Shown: piece by piece, positions 24,542-34,042 of the stretch
Position numbering within the stretch: position 1 is the first letter of the stretch
How the letters are laid out: each line of letters starts with the position of its first letter
DNA from: Pseudomonas sp. QTF5
GTDB lineage: Bacteria > Pseudomonadota > Gammaproteobacteria > Pseudomonadales > Pseudomonadaceae
Direction: 5' to 3'
Assembly (NCBI RefSeq): GCF_000512695.2
Contig: NZ_AZRW02000005.1
Span: 62,001 to 126,000, forward strand
Length of the DNA: 64,000 nt
Program-made: the position numbers and the translations under genes
The notes under the pieces: model-generated
Seen by the model: the letters and a program-made list of their open reading frames with translations, nothing else
Told to the model about the DNA's origin: nothing
Databases searched by the model: none

Positions 24542-26506
24542 ATGATTTCGGCCGTGCAAGGACGTTTTGCCAACCTCGGTATGGCGAAAAAACTGGGTGT
24601 CGGGTTTGTACTGGTGCTGCTGTTGACCGCCCTGGTAGCGGCCATCGGCGTATGGTCCCTGCAAACCATCAGTCAGCGCTTCGACGGGCTCAAGCAGATG
24701 TCGTCGCTCAACAGTGGTTTGCTCAAGGTTCGCCTGCTCGAGCAGGAGTACGCCTTGCACGGTAATCCGAAAACCGCGGACGCCTTGCGCGCCGGGGTGG
24801 ACGCTCTGATCGCTCTGGCGACCCAGCTCAAGGCCCAGTCAGCGGCCAATGTGCCGGTGATGAATGATGTCGAGCAATCTCTGGGTGCCTATCGCAAGGC
24901 TTTTGACGAGTTTGTCTCGCTGAGTCAGGCCAAGGATCTGGCGCTGGAAATGGCCAGTTGGTCGGTGTCCAGCGTGGCCAATAACCTCGATGTGCTGCAG
25001 GCCGGGCTCGCCGATGATGGTGCCTATACCTTGAAGGAATCCGAGGGCAAGGATGGCGCGCAATTCATCGAGCAGGCCAATCAGGTCAGTCAGGTATCGC
25101 GGCTGATGTTGCAGGCCATGGACGAAGCGCGCGTGCGCCTGGACCTGAGCCGCAAGGGCGACGACAGCGCCGGGCAGGGCAAGATCGAGCAGGCCGATCA
25201 GGCGCTGACCCAGGCCGGGCAGCTGAAAACCACGATCAAGGATGAGGGTTACCAGACCGTCCTCAATGAAGTGTCCGGTCATATTGCCAGTTTCAGTGAA
25301 AAACTCGCCGAGTACACCGACTTGTTGGCGCAGGAAAAGACCGTCTACGAGCAGCTTCATCAGCGTGCCGCTCAAGTGGTGGAGCGGGTGGACCAGGCCT
25401 ATGTTGCCGAAGATCAGTCGATGCAGGCAGAGCTGAAGAAGAATTCGCTGTTGATTATCGGTTCCTCGGCACTGGCCTTGCTGGTGGGGCTGATTGCTGC
25501 GTGGGTGATTACCCGTTTGGTCGTCGCACCGCTGCGCCGCGTGATCCGTGTCGCTCAGCAGATCGCCGCGGGCGATTTGAGTGCAACGATTGAAGTGACC
25601 CGCCGCGACGAGATCGGCCAGTTGATGCAGGCCATGCAGCAAATGGGCGCGGGGCTCAGCAGTATCGTCAGTGGTTTGCAGGCCGGTATCGAACAACTGG
25701 CCAGCTCTGCTCAATCGCTGTCGGCGGTGACCGAGCAGACCAACCTTGAAGTCAGCAGCCAGAAGGAAGAAACCGAGCAGGTCGCCACCGCGATGAACCA
25801 GATGACCGCCACGGTGCACGACGTCGCACGTAACGCGGAGGAGGCCGCCCAGGCGGCGCAGACAGCCGACGGCAAGGTCGAAAGCGGTCAGCAGGTGGTG
25901 CGCCAGAGCATGACGAGGATTGAACAGTTGGCGGACTCGGCTACCTCGGCCAGCTCCAGCATCGAAAGCCTCAGTGCGCAAATCCAGAACATTGGCACGG
26001 TGCTCAGCGTGATTAAAAGCGTCGCCGAGCAAACCAATCTGTTGGCGCTCAATGCGGCCATCGAGGCGGCCCGGGCCGGCGAGCAGGGCAGGGGCTTTGC
26101 GGTGGTGGCCGATGAAGTTCGGGCGCTGGCCAAGCGAACCCAGCAATCGACCGAGGAAATCGAACGGCTGGTCAGTGCCTTGCGTTCGGCGGCGCAGTCG
26201 TCGGTGCAGCAGATTCAGAACAGTGGCGAGTTGGTGAAGCTGGCGGTTAGCGATGCGTTGCAGACCGAGAGCGCCTTGGGGAGCATTGCGGCAGCGGTGT
26301 CGTTGATTCAGCAGATGAACCAGCAGATTGCGGCGGCTGCAGAAGAGCAGAGTTCAGTGGCCGAGGAGATCAATCGCAGTGTCACCAGTATTCGTGCCAG
26401 TGCGGATCAGTCGTCGCTGGCAATGCGGGGCAATGCCGCGTCGAGTATTGAGTTGGCGCAATTGGGGGTTGAGTTGAAGGGGATGGTGGGGCATTTCAGG
26501 CTGTAG
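24542..26506 (+). CDS. Methyl-accepting chemotaxis protein with helical bimodular-like sensor domain
   Basis: 654-residue chemoreceptor. TM1 '[20 protein letters not shown]' (about 17-38), an all-helical periplasmic domain of about 255 residues, TM2 near 300-322, HAMP ('[20 protein letters not shown]') and a cytoplasmic signalling domain with hairpin tip '[20 protein letters not shown]'. The ligand domain length fits the HBM class, whose Pseudomonas members include McpS for TCA-cycle acids; the actual ligand is unknown. AGGGGA 9 bases upstream supports the ATG at 24542 over a start 29 codons earlier. There is no C-terminal CheR-binding pentapeptide (ends GHFRL). Confidence 0.9.
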   Translation: MISAVQGRFANLGMAKKLGVGFVLVLLLTALVAAIGVWSLQTISQRFDGLKQMSSLNSGLLKVRLLEQEYALHGNPKTADALRAGVDALIALATQLKAQSAANVPVMNDVEQSLGAYRKAFDEFVSLSQAKDLALEMASWSVSSVANNLDVLQAGLADDGAYTLKESEGKDGAQFIEQANQVSQVSRLMLQAMDEARVRLDLSRKGDDSAGQGKIEQADQALTQAGQLKTTIKDEGYQTVLNEVSGHIASFSEKLAEYTDLLAQEKTVYEQLHQRAAQVVERVDQAYVAEDQSMQAELKKNSLLIIGSSALALLVGLIAAWVITRLVVAPLRRVIRVAQQIAAGDLSATIEVTRRDEIGQLMQAMQQMGAGLSSIVSGLQAGIEQLASSAQSLSAVTEQTNLEVSSQKEETEQVATAMNQMTATVHDVARNAEEAAQAAQTADGKVESGQQVVRQSMTRIEQLADSATSASSSIESLSAQIQNIGTVLSVIKSVAEQTNLLALNAAIEAARAGEQGRGFAVVADEVRALAKRTQQSTEEIERLVSALRSAAQSSVQQIQNSGELVKLAVSDALQTESALGSIAAAVSLIQQMNQQIAAAAEEQSSVAEEINRSVTSIRASADQSSLAMRGNAASSIELAQLGVELKGMVGHFRL

Positions 26507-26550
26507 GGGCTGGCGAACGTTGAAAAGCCACTGGGCCGGATAATGCCCGT

Positions 26551-26645
26551 GTAGGAGCCAGCGGTGCGGCGATCCGACTTGCCAGCGAAGGCGTCCTTGA
26601 AAGCGCCTCGCCGGCAAGTCGGATCGCCGCACCGCTGGCTCCTAC
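26551..26645. repeat. Palindromic repeat of a third family
   Basis: Arms GTAGGAGCCAGCGGTGCGGC (from 26551) and its complement (to 26645) with 33 nearly perfect paired positions. The GCGGCGATCCGACTTGCC interior differs from the other REPs in the window. It lies between the convergent chemoreceptor and membrane protein genes. Confidence 0.88.
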
Positions 26646-26685
26646 GAAAAGCGGTTTGCTCGCCTAACTGACTGGCATTACATGA

Positions 26686-27456
26686 TCAGTCGTAGATCAC
26701 TTTTTTCTTCCAGTCGGCATCAGCCTCGACGTCTTTAAGGCCTTCAGTCAGTTGGTTTACTTCGCCTTCAACCGGGGCGATGGTGTCCATGACCAGGGCA
26801 TTGGCGCGGGCCAGGAGTTTTTCCAGGTATTCCAGCTGTTCGGCGTAAACCTGCGGCTCCTGTTGTTTGCGCAGGTATTGCACGCCGCGTTCGAAGGCCA
26901 GGCGGGCCTGGCCGGGCTGGTTTTGTTGCAGGGAATGCTGGCCCAGGTTGTTGAAGAATTCGATGTGCAGCAGCACCAGAATGTGGCGCACTTCGCGGAT
27001 CCAGCGCTTGGCTTCGTTGGGTGGCAGGAAACCATCCTGTGCGGCACGAGTGATCTGGCCATGCATGGCTTCAAGCAGGAAGCGCACGTCTTTGGCTTTG
27101 GCTTCGGTCTGGATCGGAGCTGGCGGGTTGTTGACGGGGATCGATTCACCCCGGGCGACCAAGGCACTCAGCTCGGTAATCCGTGCCTTCAATATGGCAC
27201 TGGATTTTTCCAGGTTCAGCAGGCGCTGGCAGACGTTCAGTTCCAGACGGGTCAACAGCAGCTTGAGCGCTGGTGTCATAAACTGACCGGGGAAGGTCTC
27301 GGTGATTTCGCCACAGCGACGCAGGCGGTCATTGAGTTCAACCTTGGTGCGGGCCTTTTCCAGCTTGTTGTTTTCCACCACATGGTTCATGTAGCCAATG
27401 GCGATCAATAGTGCGATCCCGGCTACGACTAGCAGGGTGATCATGAGTGGTGTCAC
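26686..27456 (-). CDS. Conserved membrane-anchored protein of unknown function
   Basis: 256-residue protein with one N-terminal membrane helix ('MITLLVVAGIALLIAIGYMN', residues 5-24) and a long, charged, mostly helical cytoplasmic part ending 'EADADWKKKVIYD'. The middle 'LEFFNNLGQHSLQQNQPGQA'-like region has TPR-like character (bulky/small alternation around 165-205). I do not recognise a named family. A GTG at 27456 with AGAGG 8 bases upstream is preferred over an ATG four codons later. It is monocistronic, upstream of the divergent tRNA cluster. Confidence 0.72.
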   Translation of the reverse strand: MTPLMITLLVVAGIALLIAIGYMNHVVENNKLEKARTKVELNDRLRRCGEITETFPGQFMTPALKLLLTRLELNVCQRLLNLEKSSAILKARITELSALVARGESIPVNNPPAPIQTEAKAKDVRFLLEAMHGQITRAAQDGFLPPNEAKRWIREVRHILVLLHIEFFNNLGQHSLQQNQPGQARLAFERGVQYLRKQQEPQVYAEQLEYLEKLLARANALVMDTIAPVEGEVNQLTEGLKDVEADADWKKKVIYD

Positions 27457-27744
27457 CGGTAAGACCTCTTATAGGGTTCGCGTGCGAGTCGAGTGTAGTG
27501 GCTTGGCATTTGGGCGCCTAGGGCCGCTCGACGAGTTGAATCGGCTACGGCTCTGCTTATATCGGCCGTATTGCTGCTTATATAAGTAAATAGCGTGCGA
27601 GATGCACATTGCCATCATCTCGGCATGGACTATAGCGTCTTGATGGATGCCAGAATATAGGCGCCAGAGGTCAGGCGACGGAAACCTGGATGGCAGCCGA
27701 AAGCAGGTCGAAGTCATTGATTTAAATAAATTTATATCTGGGGG

Positions 27745-27773
27745 TTGACGACCCCTCAATCCATCCATAGAAT
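27745..27773 (+). promoter_or_regulatory. Sigma-70 promoter of the tRNA cluster
   Basis: TTGACG (27745-27750) and TAGAAT (27768-27773) with the ideal 17-bp spacing, 62 bp before the first tRNA. The rest of the 27457-27744 gap shows no gene; it is AT-rich near 27715-27738, compatible with an UP element. Confidence 0.75.
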
Positions 27774-27835
27774 GCGCGCCACTTACAGCGTAAAGCACAC
27801 AGCGAAACGCGGTAGGGAGTGAATGTTGTACGTGT

Positions 27836-27911
27836 GTCCCCTTCGTCTAGTGGCCTAGGACACCGCCCTTTCACGGCGGTAACAGGGGTTCGAGTCCCCT
27901 AGGGGACGCCA
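27836..27911 (+). tRNA. tRNA-Glu (TTC), first copy
   Basis: 76-nt cloverleaf with encoded CCA: acceptor GTCCCCT/AGGGGAC, anticodon stem CCGCC/GGCGG with loop CTTTCAC giving anticodon UUC, and T-arm AGGGGTTCGAGTCCCCT. Confidence 0.97.
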
Positions 27912-27913
27912 AT

Positions 27914-27989
<76 letters not shown>

Positions 27990-28093
27990 GTTTTAAACGG
28001 CTTTGCTTTCGGGCAGGGCTGAGTGAAACCAGAACCAAATCTTCGGATGCGGATCTGGGCACCGAAACACACACCATGTGTTCCGGGCAGCGT

Positions 28094-28169
28094 GTCCCCT
28101 TCGTCTAGTGGCCTAGGACACCGCCCTTTCACGGCGGTAACAGGGGTTCGAGTCCCCTAGGGGACGCCA
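28094..28169 (+). tRNA. tRNA-Glu (TTC), second copy
   Basis: Identical in sequence to the copy at 27836-27911. The 104-bp spacer after the first Gly copy includes CACACACCATGTGTTCCGGG and no recognised gene. Confidence 0.97.
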
Positions 28170-28172
28170 TTT

Positions 28173-28248
<76 letters not shown>

Positions 28249-28260
28249 AATTCAAAAAAA

Positions 28261-28287
28261 ACGCCGCTCATTGAGCGGCGTTTTTTT
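28261..28287 (+). terminator. Rho-independent terminator of the tRNA operon
   Basis: Perfect stem CGCCGCTC/GAGCGGCG with a 3-nt loop and seven T, 12 bp after the last tRNA. The preceding A-run makes it potentially bidirectional. Confidence 0.92.
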
Positions 28288-28342
28288 GTGCGCGTTATTT
28301 GTCATTTGGAATGAAAAGGCCAGTCAGTCAAGACACAGGACC

Positions 28343-28407
28343 CCTGTAGGAGCGGGCTTGCCCGCGAAAGCGGTATATCAAGGGCGGGCAAGCCCGCTCC
28401 TACAAGG
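28343..28407. repeat. REP pair
   Basis: Arms TGTAGGAGCGGGCTTGCCCGC and complement, with a short 14-nt centre; it sits between the tRNA terminator and the Fur box. Confidence 0.82.
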
Positions 28408-28443
28408 CGATATGTTTGTGTTGCAACCAGCCGTTAGTCGCAT

Positions 28444-28462
28444 GACAATGCGAGTCATTATC
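28444..28462 (+). promoter_or_regulatory. Fur box upstream of the ECF sigma gene
   Basis: GACAATGCGAGTCATTATC matches 15 of 19 positions of the consensus GATAATGATAATCATTATC, 22 bp before the sigma gene start. It implies repression by Fur in iron-replete cells. Confidence 0.75.
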
Positions 28463-28484
28463 AGTCGCGAATTATTCCATTGTC

Positions 28485-29006
28485 ATGTCCGCCAACGACT
28501 TGTCCTTACGCAGTGCTGTCAACGATCTGTATTGTGACCATCATGGTTGGCTCCAGGGCTGGCTGCGCAAGCGTCTGGGCAATGCCTTCGATGCAGCGGA
28601 CCTGACTCAGGATACCTTCGTCAGGGTCATCAAGGCTCGCACCGCCCTGGATATCCGCGAGCCGCGACCGTATCTGTCGATGATCGCCAAGGGGTTGTTG
28701 ATCGATCTGTTTCGTCGGCGTTCGCTGGAACAGTCCTATCTCGAAGCGCTGGCCGCCACGCCCGAATCACAGCAGCCATCGTTGGAGGAGCAGGCGATCC
28801 TGTTCCAGGCGCTGATGGAAATCGACCGTCTGCTGCAAGGGCTGGGGCCTCGAGTCAAGCAAGCTTTCATCCTGTCGCAATTCAATGGCCTGACGTATCC
28901 GCAAATTGCCGAGCGTCTGGGCGTCAGTGTTCGCACGGTGAATAACCACATGGCCAAGGCCATGGAGCATTGCTGTCTGATGCAGATTCAGTTGCAGCTC
29001 GCATGA
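28485..29006 (+). CDS. FecI-type ECF sigma factor (iron starvation)
   Basis: 173-residue ECF sigma factor. Region 2 has 'GNAFDAADLTQDTFVRVIKA' and 'EPRPYLSMIAKGLLIDLFRR'; region 4 has 'VKQAFILSQFNGLTYPQIAE' and 'LGVSVRTVNNHMAKAMEHCC'. It directs RNA polymerase to the receptor gene when the FecR partner relays ferri-siderophore binding. The stop overlaps the FecR start (ATGA), so the two are translationally coupled. The Fur box upstream supports iron control. No strong ribosome site is visible before the ATG at 28485. Confidence 0.9.
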   Translation: MSANDLSLRSAVNDLYCDHHGWLQGWLRKRLGNAFDAADLTQDTFVRVIKARTALDIREPRPYLSMIAKGLLIDLFRRRSLEQSYLEALAATPESQQPSLEEQAILFQALMEIDRLLQGLGPRVKQAFILSQFNGLTYPQIAERLGVSVRTVNNHMAKAMEHCCLMQIQLQLA

Positions 29007-29962
29007 ACCTGCCCCCCCAGGAGTTGAAAGCCATCAGCGTCGCCGCGCAGTGGTACGCCCGGCTTCATTCCGGCACCACGACCGACGCGGATCGAGCCGC
29101 ATGGAACGCCTGGCTCGTCGCAGATCCCTTGAATCGCCAGGCCTGGCAAAGAATGGCGGCGGTGGCCGAACAGATGGCGAGCGTGCCGGGCGCATTGGCG
29201 GCGCCGACCTTGAGCAATACCGACAATCGATCCCGTCGCCAGGTGCTGCGTAGTGCCTTGCTGATGACGTCTGCCGGCGCCCTGGGCTGGTTGGGTTGGC
29301 GCAGTCAGACCACACAAAACCTGATTTGCGATTTCCGCACGGCGGTGGGGGAGCGCCGCGAATTTCGGCTGGCGGACGGCAGCACTGTACTGCTCAACAC
29401 CGACACATCGGTCAACGTTCGTTTCGATGGACGCCAGCGGGTGTTGGAACTGTTGTGGGGCGAGATGCTCGTGACGACGGCGGTCGATCCGTTGCAGCGT
29501 CCTTTCAAGGTCGTCACTCGCCAGGCCGAGGTGCTCGCATTGGGTACGCGTTTTATCGTCCGCACTCAGGCGCAGGGCGGTGAGGTGGCGGTGCTGGAGA
29601 AGGCGGTAGAGGTCAGTTTGCCGGATGCAGGGTCAAAGATGCGGGTCGAAGCCGGCAGACGTCTGGATTTCAATGACCGCACCTTGGGAACGCTGCGTGG
29701 CAACGATGTCTCGGTAGGCGCCTGGCAGCAAGGCAGCATCATTGCCATCGACCGTCCTTTGGCGGTGTTGCTGAGCGACCTTTCGCGTTATCGCACGGGC
29801 GTGCTGCGTTGTGATCCGGCCATTGGCAACTTGAAGGTTTCCGGGGTCTTTCCCATCGATAACACCGATCTCGCCCTGGCGGCGCTGGAGAGTGGTTTTT
29901 CGTTGCGCGTCACCCGATACAGCCGTTTCTGGGTCCAGGTATCGAATGGCGATTCGCGCTGA
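29003..29962 (+). CDS. FecR-family anti-sigma/sigma regulator
   Basis: 319-residue inner-membrane regulator. An N-terminal DUF4880 segment ('AISVAAQWYARLHSGTTTDA') binds the sigma factor; a membrane helix lies near 87-103 ('VLRSALLMTSAGALGWLGW'), then the periplasmic FecR domain ('TAVGERREFRLADGSTVLLN') and a C-terminal STN-like part. It transmits the signal from the TonB receptor's N-terminal domain. Start ATG at 29003 overlaps the sigma gene stop; a longer upstream start lies inside that gene and is not favoured. Confidence 0.9.
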   Translation: MNLPPQELKAISVAAQWYARLHSGTTTDADRAAWNAWLVADPLNRQAWQRMAAVAEQMASVPGALAAPTLSNTDNRSRRQVLRSALLMTSAGALGWLGWRSQTTQNLICDFRTAVGERREFRLADGSTVLLNTDTSVNVRFDGRQRVLELLWGEMLVTTAVDPLQRPFKVVTRQAEVLALGTRFIVRTQAQGGEVAVLEKAVEVSLPDAGSKMRVEAGRRLDFNDRTLGTLRGNDVSVGAWQQGSIIAIDRPLAVLLSDLSRYRTGVLRCDPAIGNLKVSGVFPIDNTDLALAALESGFSLRVTRYSRFWVQVSNGDSR

Positions 29963-30067
29963 CGGCGCGGCGCGGATAAAAAGTTTCTGCTTCGTCTGCA
30001 CTTTTCACCCGCATCGTTCGGCTCATCCCTCAGTGAGTTTTTATTGACCGTTTTGGGGGAAGCAAGC

Positions 30068-32548
30068 ATGTCTCGGGTGAACGCGCCAAGTCGTCTGGCG
30101 ATCGCAGTGAAAATCGGATTGCTGGCAGCCACGATGGCCAGCGCCTGGTCGGCGAATGCCAGCTCGGCGCCAGAGGCCTCGACGCAACAGCGTTTGATTC
30201 AGTCCTACGATATTGGGGCCGGCAGCCTGGTGGATGTTCTCACCCGTTTCTCCAGTGCCGCCGGGGCCGCGATTTCGTTTGATGCCCGGCAAACCCAGGG
30301 CCTGCAATCGCCAGGTCTGAAAGGCTCTTTCGCCGTCAGCGAAGGCTTCGCTCGCCTACTGAGCGGCAGCGGTCTGCAAGCCGAACCCCAAGCCAACGGC
30401 ACCTACGTGCTGCGCGCAGCGCCCGTCACCGGTTCGGCATTGGAGCTGGGCGCTACCAACATCAACGGGCAACTACTGGGAGCGACCACCGAGAACAGCG
30501 GCTCGTACACCACGGGAGCGGTCACTATCGGCAAGGGCGAGCACTCGCTGCGGGAAACGCCTCAATCGGTCACGGTAATGACCCGCAAGATGCTCGATGA
30601 CCAGAACCTGAACACCATCGATCAGGTGATGGAAAAGACCCCGGGCATTACCGTCTACGACTCGACCATGGGCGGCAAGTATTTCTATTCCCGCGGGTTC
30701 CGGATGTCGGGTCAGTATCAGTACGACGGTGTGCCGCTGGACATAGGCAACAGCTATGTCCAGGCCGACAGTTTCAGCAGCGACATGGCGTATTACGACC
30801 GGGTCGAAGTCTTGCGTGGCGCGGCGGGGATGATGAAGGGCTCGGGTGGCACCTCGGGCGGGGTGAACTTCGTTCGCAAACGCGGCCAGGCCACGGCCCA
30901 GACCGAACTCAGCCTCTCCGGTGGCACCTGGGACAACTACCGCGGGCAAGTCGATACCGGTGGCCCGTTGAATGATGCCGGCACTGTGCGCGGCAGGGCG
31001 GTGATTGCTGAACAGAGCCGGCATTATTTTTATGACGATGCCCGTCGCAAGGACCAGATCTACTACGATGCACTGGACTTCGATCTGACGCCCGACACAA
31101 CGCTCGGCCTGGGAGTCGCCTATGAAGATGTCGATGCCAGCCCTTGCTGGGGCGGCCTGCCTCACTACAAGGATGGCAGCGATCTGAAACTGAGTCGTTC
31201 CACCTGCCTGGATCCGTCCTGGAATACCTGGCGCAGCCAGAGGACTACGGTATTCGGCGATCTGAAACATCAGATCAACGACGACTGGGCCATGAAAGTG
31301 GCAGGGGTTTATACGAAAAACACCCAGGACATCAAATATGCATTTGCGGCAGGCTCGGTGACGCCCGGTACCTCGACCACAGATATGGTGGGCAGCCTGT
31401 ACGACTACGATCAGGTCGATTACGGCCTCGATGCCTACGTGGATGGCAAGTTCGGCGCGTTCGGCCAGCAACATGAACTGATCGTCGGTTTCAACGCCAG
31501 TCGCTCGGACAAGGATGATTTCTACTCGGTCGCGCTCCTGCCGCAGAAGCAGAACGTGTTCAACCCGGATCGACATATTACGGAACCGGACGACAGCTAC
31601 TTCATCGAGAACTCGACACGCGGTGGCCCGGTGAAAACCGTCACCGAACAGCAAGGCCTGTACTCGACCCTGCGTCTTAAACTGGCAGACCCATTGACGT
31701 TTGTCGTGGGCAGTCGAGTGAGCTGGTACAGCTCCAAAACCGACTCGGTGTTCATCAATTCGGGAACTTCGGAACACGCCAGAAGCACGGAGACCGGTCA
31801 AGTCACCCCGTTTGCCGGCGTGTTGCTGGACCTCAACGATAACCTGACCGCCTATGCCAGTTACTCGGACATCTTCACGCCCCAAGGCAATACCCGCTCG
31901 GAAAGTGGCTCGGTGCTCAAGCCGCTGGTGGGTGAAAGTTATGAGCTGGGGGTCAAGGGCGAATGGTTCGAAGGGCGCCTGAACACCTCCTTCAACCTGT
32001 TCCGGACCCTGCAGAAAGACCAGGCACAGACGGACTACAACTCGACCTGTCCGTCATCGGACGGCTTCTGCTATTTGAATGCTGGCAAGGTCCGCGCTCA
32101 GGGTTTCGAAGCCGAAATCAGCGGTGAGGTCATCGAGCGCCTGCAATTGCTCGCCGGTTACACCTATACCCAGACCAAGACCCTCAACGACATTGACAGC
32201 AGCCTCAATGGCGCCGCCTTCAACAGTTATGTGCCGCGCCATGTGCTGCGCATGTGGGGCGATTACGCCCTTGCCGGGGCGTTCGAGCGGTTCAGCATCG
32301 GTGCCGGCGTCAACGCGCAAAGCGACAATTTCCGGGTATCCCCGGCGACGGGCGAAAAGATTACCCAGGCTGGCTACGCCGTCTGGAACGGTCGTATCGG
32401 TTACCGCATCGATGACACCTGGTCGTTGGCGCTCAATGGCAACAACCTGTTCGACAAGCGCTACTACACCACCATTGGCACCGAAAACTTCGGTAACTAT
32501 TACGGTGACCCGCGCAACTTCACCATGACGGTCAAGGCTCGCTTTTGA
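30068..32548 (+). CDS. TonB-dependent ferri-siderophore receptor with signalling domain (FpvA/FecA type)
   Basis: 826-residue outer-membrane receptor. Signal peptide about 1-32, secretin/TonB N-terminal (STN) signalling domain about 48-118 ('YDIGAGSLVDVLTRFSSAAG'), plug domain beginning near 'GEHSLRETPQSVTVMTRKML' with 'DRVEVLRGAAGMMKGSGGTS', and a 22-strand barrel ending with the outer-membrane-typical 'NFTMTVKARF'. The STN domain and adjacent sigma/FecR genes make it a transducer that induces its own synthesis. Siderophore identity is unknown; the FhuE/FpvA-like plug suggests a hydroxamate type. The ATG at 30068 is preferred over an in-frame TTG at 30044. Confidence 0.92.
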   Translation: MSRVNAPSRLAIAVKIGLLAATMASAWSANASSAPEASTQQRLIQSYDIGAGSLVDVLTRFSSAAGAAISFDARQTQGLQSPGLKGSFAVSEGFARLLSGSGLQAEPQANGTYVLRAAPVTGSALELGATNINGQLLGATTENSGSYTTGAVTIGKGEHSLRETPQSVTVMTRKMLDDQNLNTIDQVMEKTPGITVYDSTMGGKYFYSRGFRMSGQYQYDGVPLDIGNSYVQADSFSSDMAYYDRVEVLRGAAGMMKGSGGTSGGVNFVRKRGQATAQTELSLSGGTWDNYRGQVDTGGPLNDAGTVRGRAVIAEQSRHYFYDDARRKDQIYYDALDFDLTPDTTLGLGVAYEDVDASPCWGGLPHYKDGSDLKLSRSTCLDPSWNTWRSQRTTVFGDLKHQINDDWAMKVAGVYTKNTQDIKYAFAAGSVTPGTSTTDMVGSLYDYDQVDYGLDAYVDGKFGAFGQQHELIVGFNASRSDKDDFYSVALLPQKQNVFNPDRHITEPDDSYFIENSTRGGPVKTVTEQQGLYSTLRLKLADPLTFVVGSRVSWYSSKTDSVFINSGTSEHARSTETGQVTPFAGVLLDLNDNLTAYASYSDIFTPQGNTRSESGSVLKPLVGESYELGVKGEWFEGRLNTSFNLFRTLQKDQAQTDYNSTCPSSDGFCYLNAGKVRAQGFEAEISGEVIERLQLLAGYTYTQTKTLNDIDSSLNGAAFNSYVPRHVLRMWGDYALAGAFERFSIGAGVNAQSDNFRVSPATGEKITQAGYAVWNGRIGYRIDDTWSLALNGNNLFDKRYYTTIGTENFGNYYGDPRNFTMTVKARF

Positions 32549-32576
32549 TTCCCCCGCCAACAAGTTAAGCGCAATT

Positions 32577-32680
32577 CTGTAGGAGCGGGCTTGCCCGCGA
32601 AGGCGGCGGTCCAGTCAACATTGATGTCGCCTGATATACCGCTTTCGTCGGAACGCCGCCCGGAGCAAGCTCGCTCCAGG
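32577..32680. repeat. Degenerate REP pair
   Basis: Left arm CTGTAGGAGCGGGCTTGCCC is intact at 32577; the right arm GGAGCAAGCTCGCTCC near 32662-32677 has diverged. No other feature was seen in 32681-32786. Confidence 0.65.
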
Positions 32681-32786
32681 ATTCCGTGTCTTAACTGACT
32701 GGCATTGCGTTCAACAAGCGGCGTTGTTTTGTGCGCGTTATTTGTCATTTGCATCGGGTAGCCATAATGCAATCTGAACAACTGCC

Positions 32787-33641
32787 TCAACTTCCGAGGC
32801 TCTGCACCAGGCTTTCGAGCGCTTCAACGGTTGTATCCTCCAGCGCCGGTTGCGCGGCTACCGCTCTGAGTTGGCATGTCAAACGGTATTCGCTGGGCGT
32901 GCAGTTGACGAACTGCTTGAAGGCGCGAGCGAAGTAGGATGGGTCTTTGAAGCCGGCCTCATAGCCGATACTGGTAATCGGCATCTGGCTGTTGTCGAGC
33001 AGTTGTTTGGCGAAGTTCATGCGCTTGTCCAGGACGTAATCGGTGAAGCCCACGCCATTGGCTTCCTTGAACAAGCGGCTGAAGCGAAAGGTCGTCATGC
33101 CGCAGCGCTTGGCCAAATCCCTCTGATCGATGCTGTCCCGAAAGTGCTGATCGATGTACAGCATGATATGGCTCAGCGCCTGGTGTTTTTGGTGTCCGGA
33201 AGTCAGGCGGATGCTGTCCGGGAGAGTAGGGGAGTGGTCGATCAGCGATGTCTTGCCATTTCGGCGCAGCTCGCAGAGCTGCTCCAGCGCCAACAGGTAG
33301 CGCTTCCTCTCGGTGGCCGAGAGCGGCAGTACCATGTATTCCCAGACACTGGAGCGCATGGCCCAGACCGCCAGTTCCTCTGAGTGCTGCACAGTGAACA
33401 TGGTGATCGGGATGGTGGGGGTAGTGCGTTTGATCTCCAGCAACAACCTCAACCCTGGTGTGTCGGGGCGATCGAAATGGATGCAGATCATGTCTGCCTG
33501 TTCCCCATGGGGCAACACGGAGTTTTTCGTCAATTTGCAGTCGCAAGTGTCCTCGAACTGCGCGATGAGTCCTTTCGTGGAACGATCGTGAGTCAGATCG
33601 AACCACAGTAGCGATGGCCTTCTGGTCAAATTGGACGTCAT
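32787..33641 (-). CDS. AraC-family regulator with degenerate receiver domain, divergent from the flp operon
   Basis: 284-residue transcription factor. The N-terminal about 120 residues fold-match a response-regulator receiver ('ADMICIHFDRPDTPGLRLLL', 'SSVWEYMVLPLSATERKRYL'). By alignment to a typical receiver, the position of the phospho-acceptor aspartate is His in ICIHFD, so phosphorylation is doubtful. Two AraC helix-turn-helix motifs follow ('IDQRDLAKRCGMTTFRFSRL' and 'MPITSIGYEAGFKDPSYFAR'). Divergent placement suggests control of the Flp/Tad operon, possibly with its own gene. Target and signal are inferred. Confidence 0.83.
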   Translation of the reverse strand: MTSNLTRRPSLLWFDLTHDRSTKGLIAQFEDTCDCKLTKNSVLPHGEQADMICIHFDRPDTPGLRLLLEIKRTTPTIPITMFTVQHSEELAVWAMRSSVWEYMVLPLSATERKRYLLALEQLCELRRNGKTSLIDHSPTLPDSIRLTSGHQKHQALSHIMLYIDQHFRDSIDQRDLAKRCGMTTFRFSRLFKEANGVGFTDYVLDKRMNFAKQLLDNSQMPITSIGYEAGFKDPSYFARAFKQFVNCTPSEYRLTCQLRAVAAQPALEDTTVEALESLVQSLGS

Positions 33642-34042
33642 GTCTCTACTCTGGGGTTCTTCATGCCTCTGTTCGCTGAGTAGTATTGCTAACGTGCTAT
33701 CACTTTGCAGATTAAATGCTGATAAGAAAGACGCGACTTAAGTCTATTCGCACTAAGTGCTGCTTTGCCGACCGTTTGTTTACGTGTTTTCAACGCATCC
33801 CGGCTTCAACCGCTCGTCGCTTGTGAAACAACGACAAGCGCCTTTGCAATGCCATGCCTTGTTTTACCCCTCCTATGACTTCTGCAAAGGCCAATCAACG
33901 TTATTTCACCGCCCCGCAAAAAAGTCCTAGTGATGTGCAAAATCTTCCTAACGCCCATGCCTTGCCCCTGACTAGTGTTGCATCCAGGCAGAGCAAAACG
34001 CACTGCCTTCCGAAAAAACAACATTCGAGTGAGGTGGGCAAA
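33642..34042. other. Intergenic control region between the AraC-type gene and flp
   Basis: 401 bp with no convincing gene. Two perfect small palindromes, GACTTAAGTC (33735-33744) and GCACTAAGTGC (33750-33760), lie 15 bp apart centre-to-centre and are candidate operator sites. An open frame from 33854 joins flp but has no signal or pilin character before 34043, so it is treated as leader. Confidence 0.45.

Noticed and set aside
24839..26146. 435-codon minus-strand frame antisense to the chemoreceptor
   Set aside because: Leucine/histidine-rich shadow typical of high-GC genes opposite a coiled coil.
30473..31885. 470-codon minus-strand frame antisense to the TonB receptor
   Set aside because: The receptor is certain from its domains; the antisense frame has no start signal or similarity.
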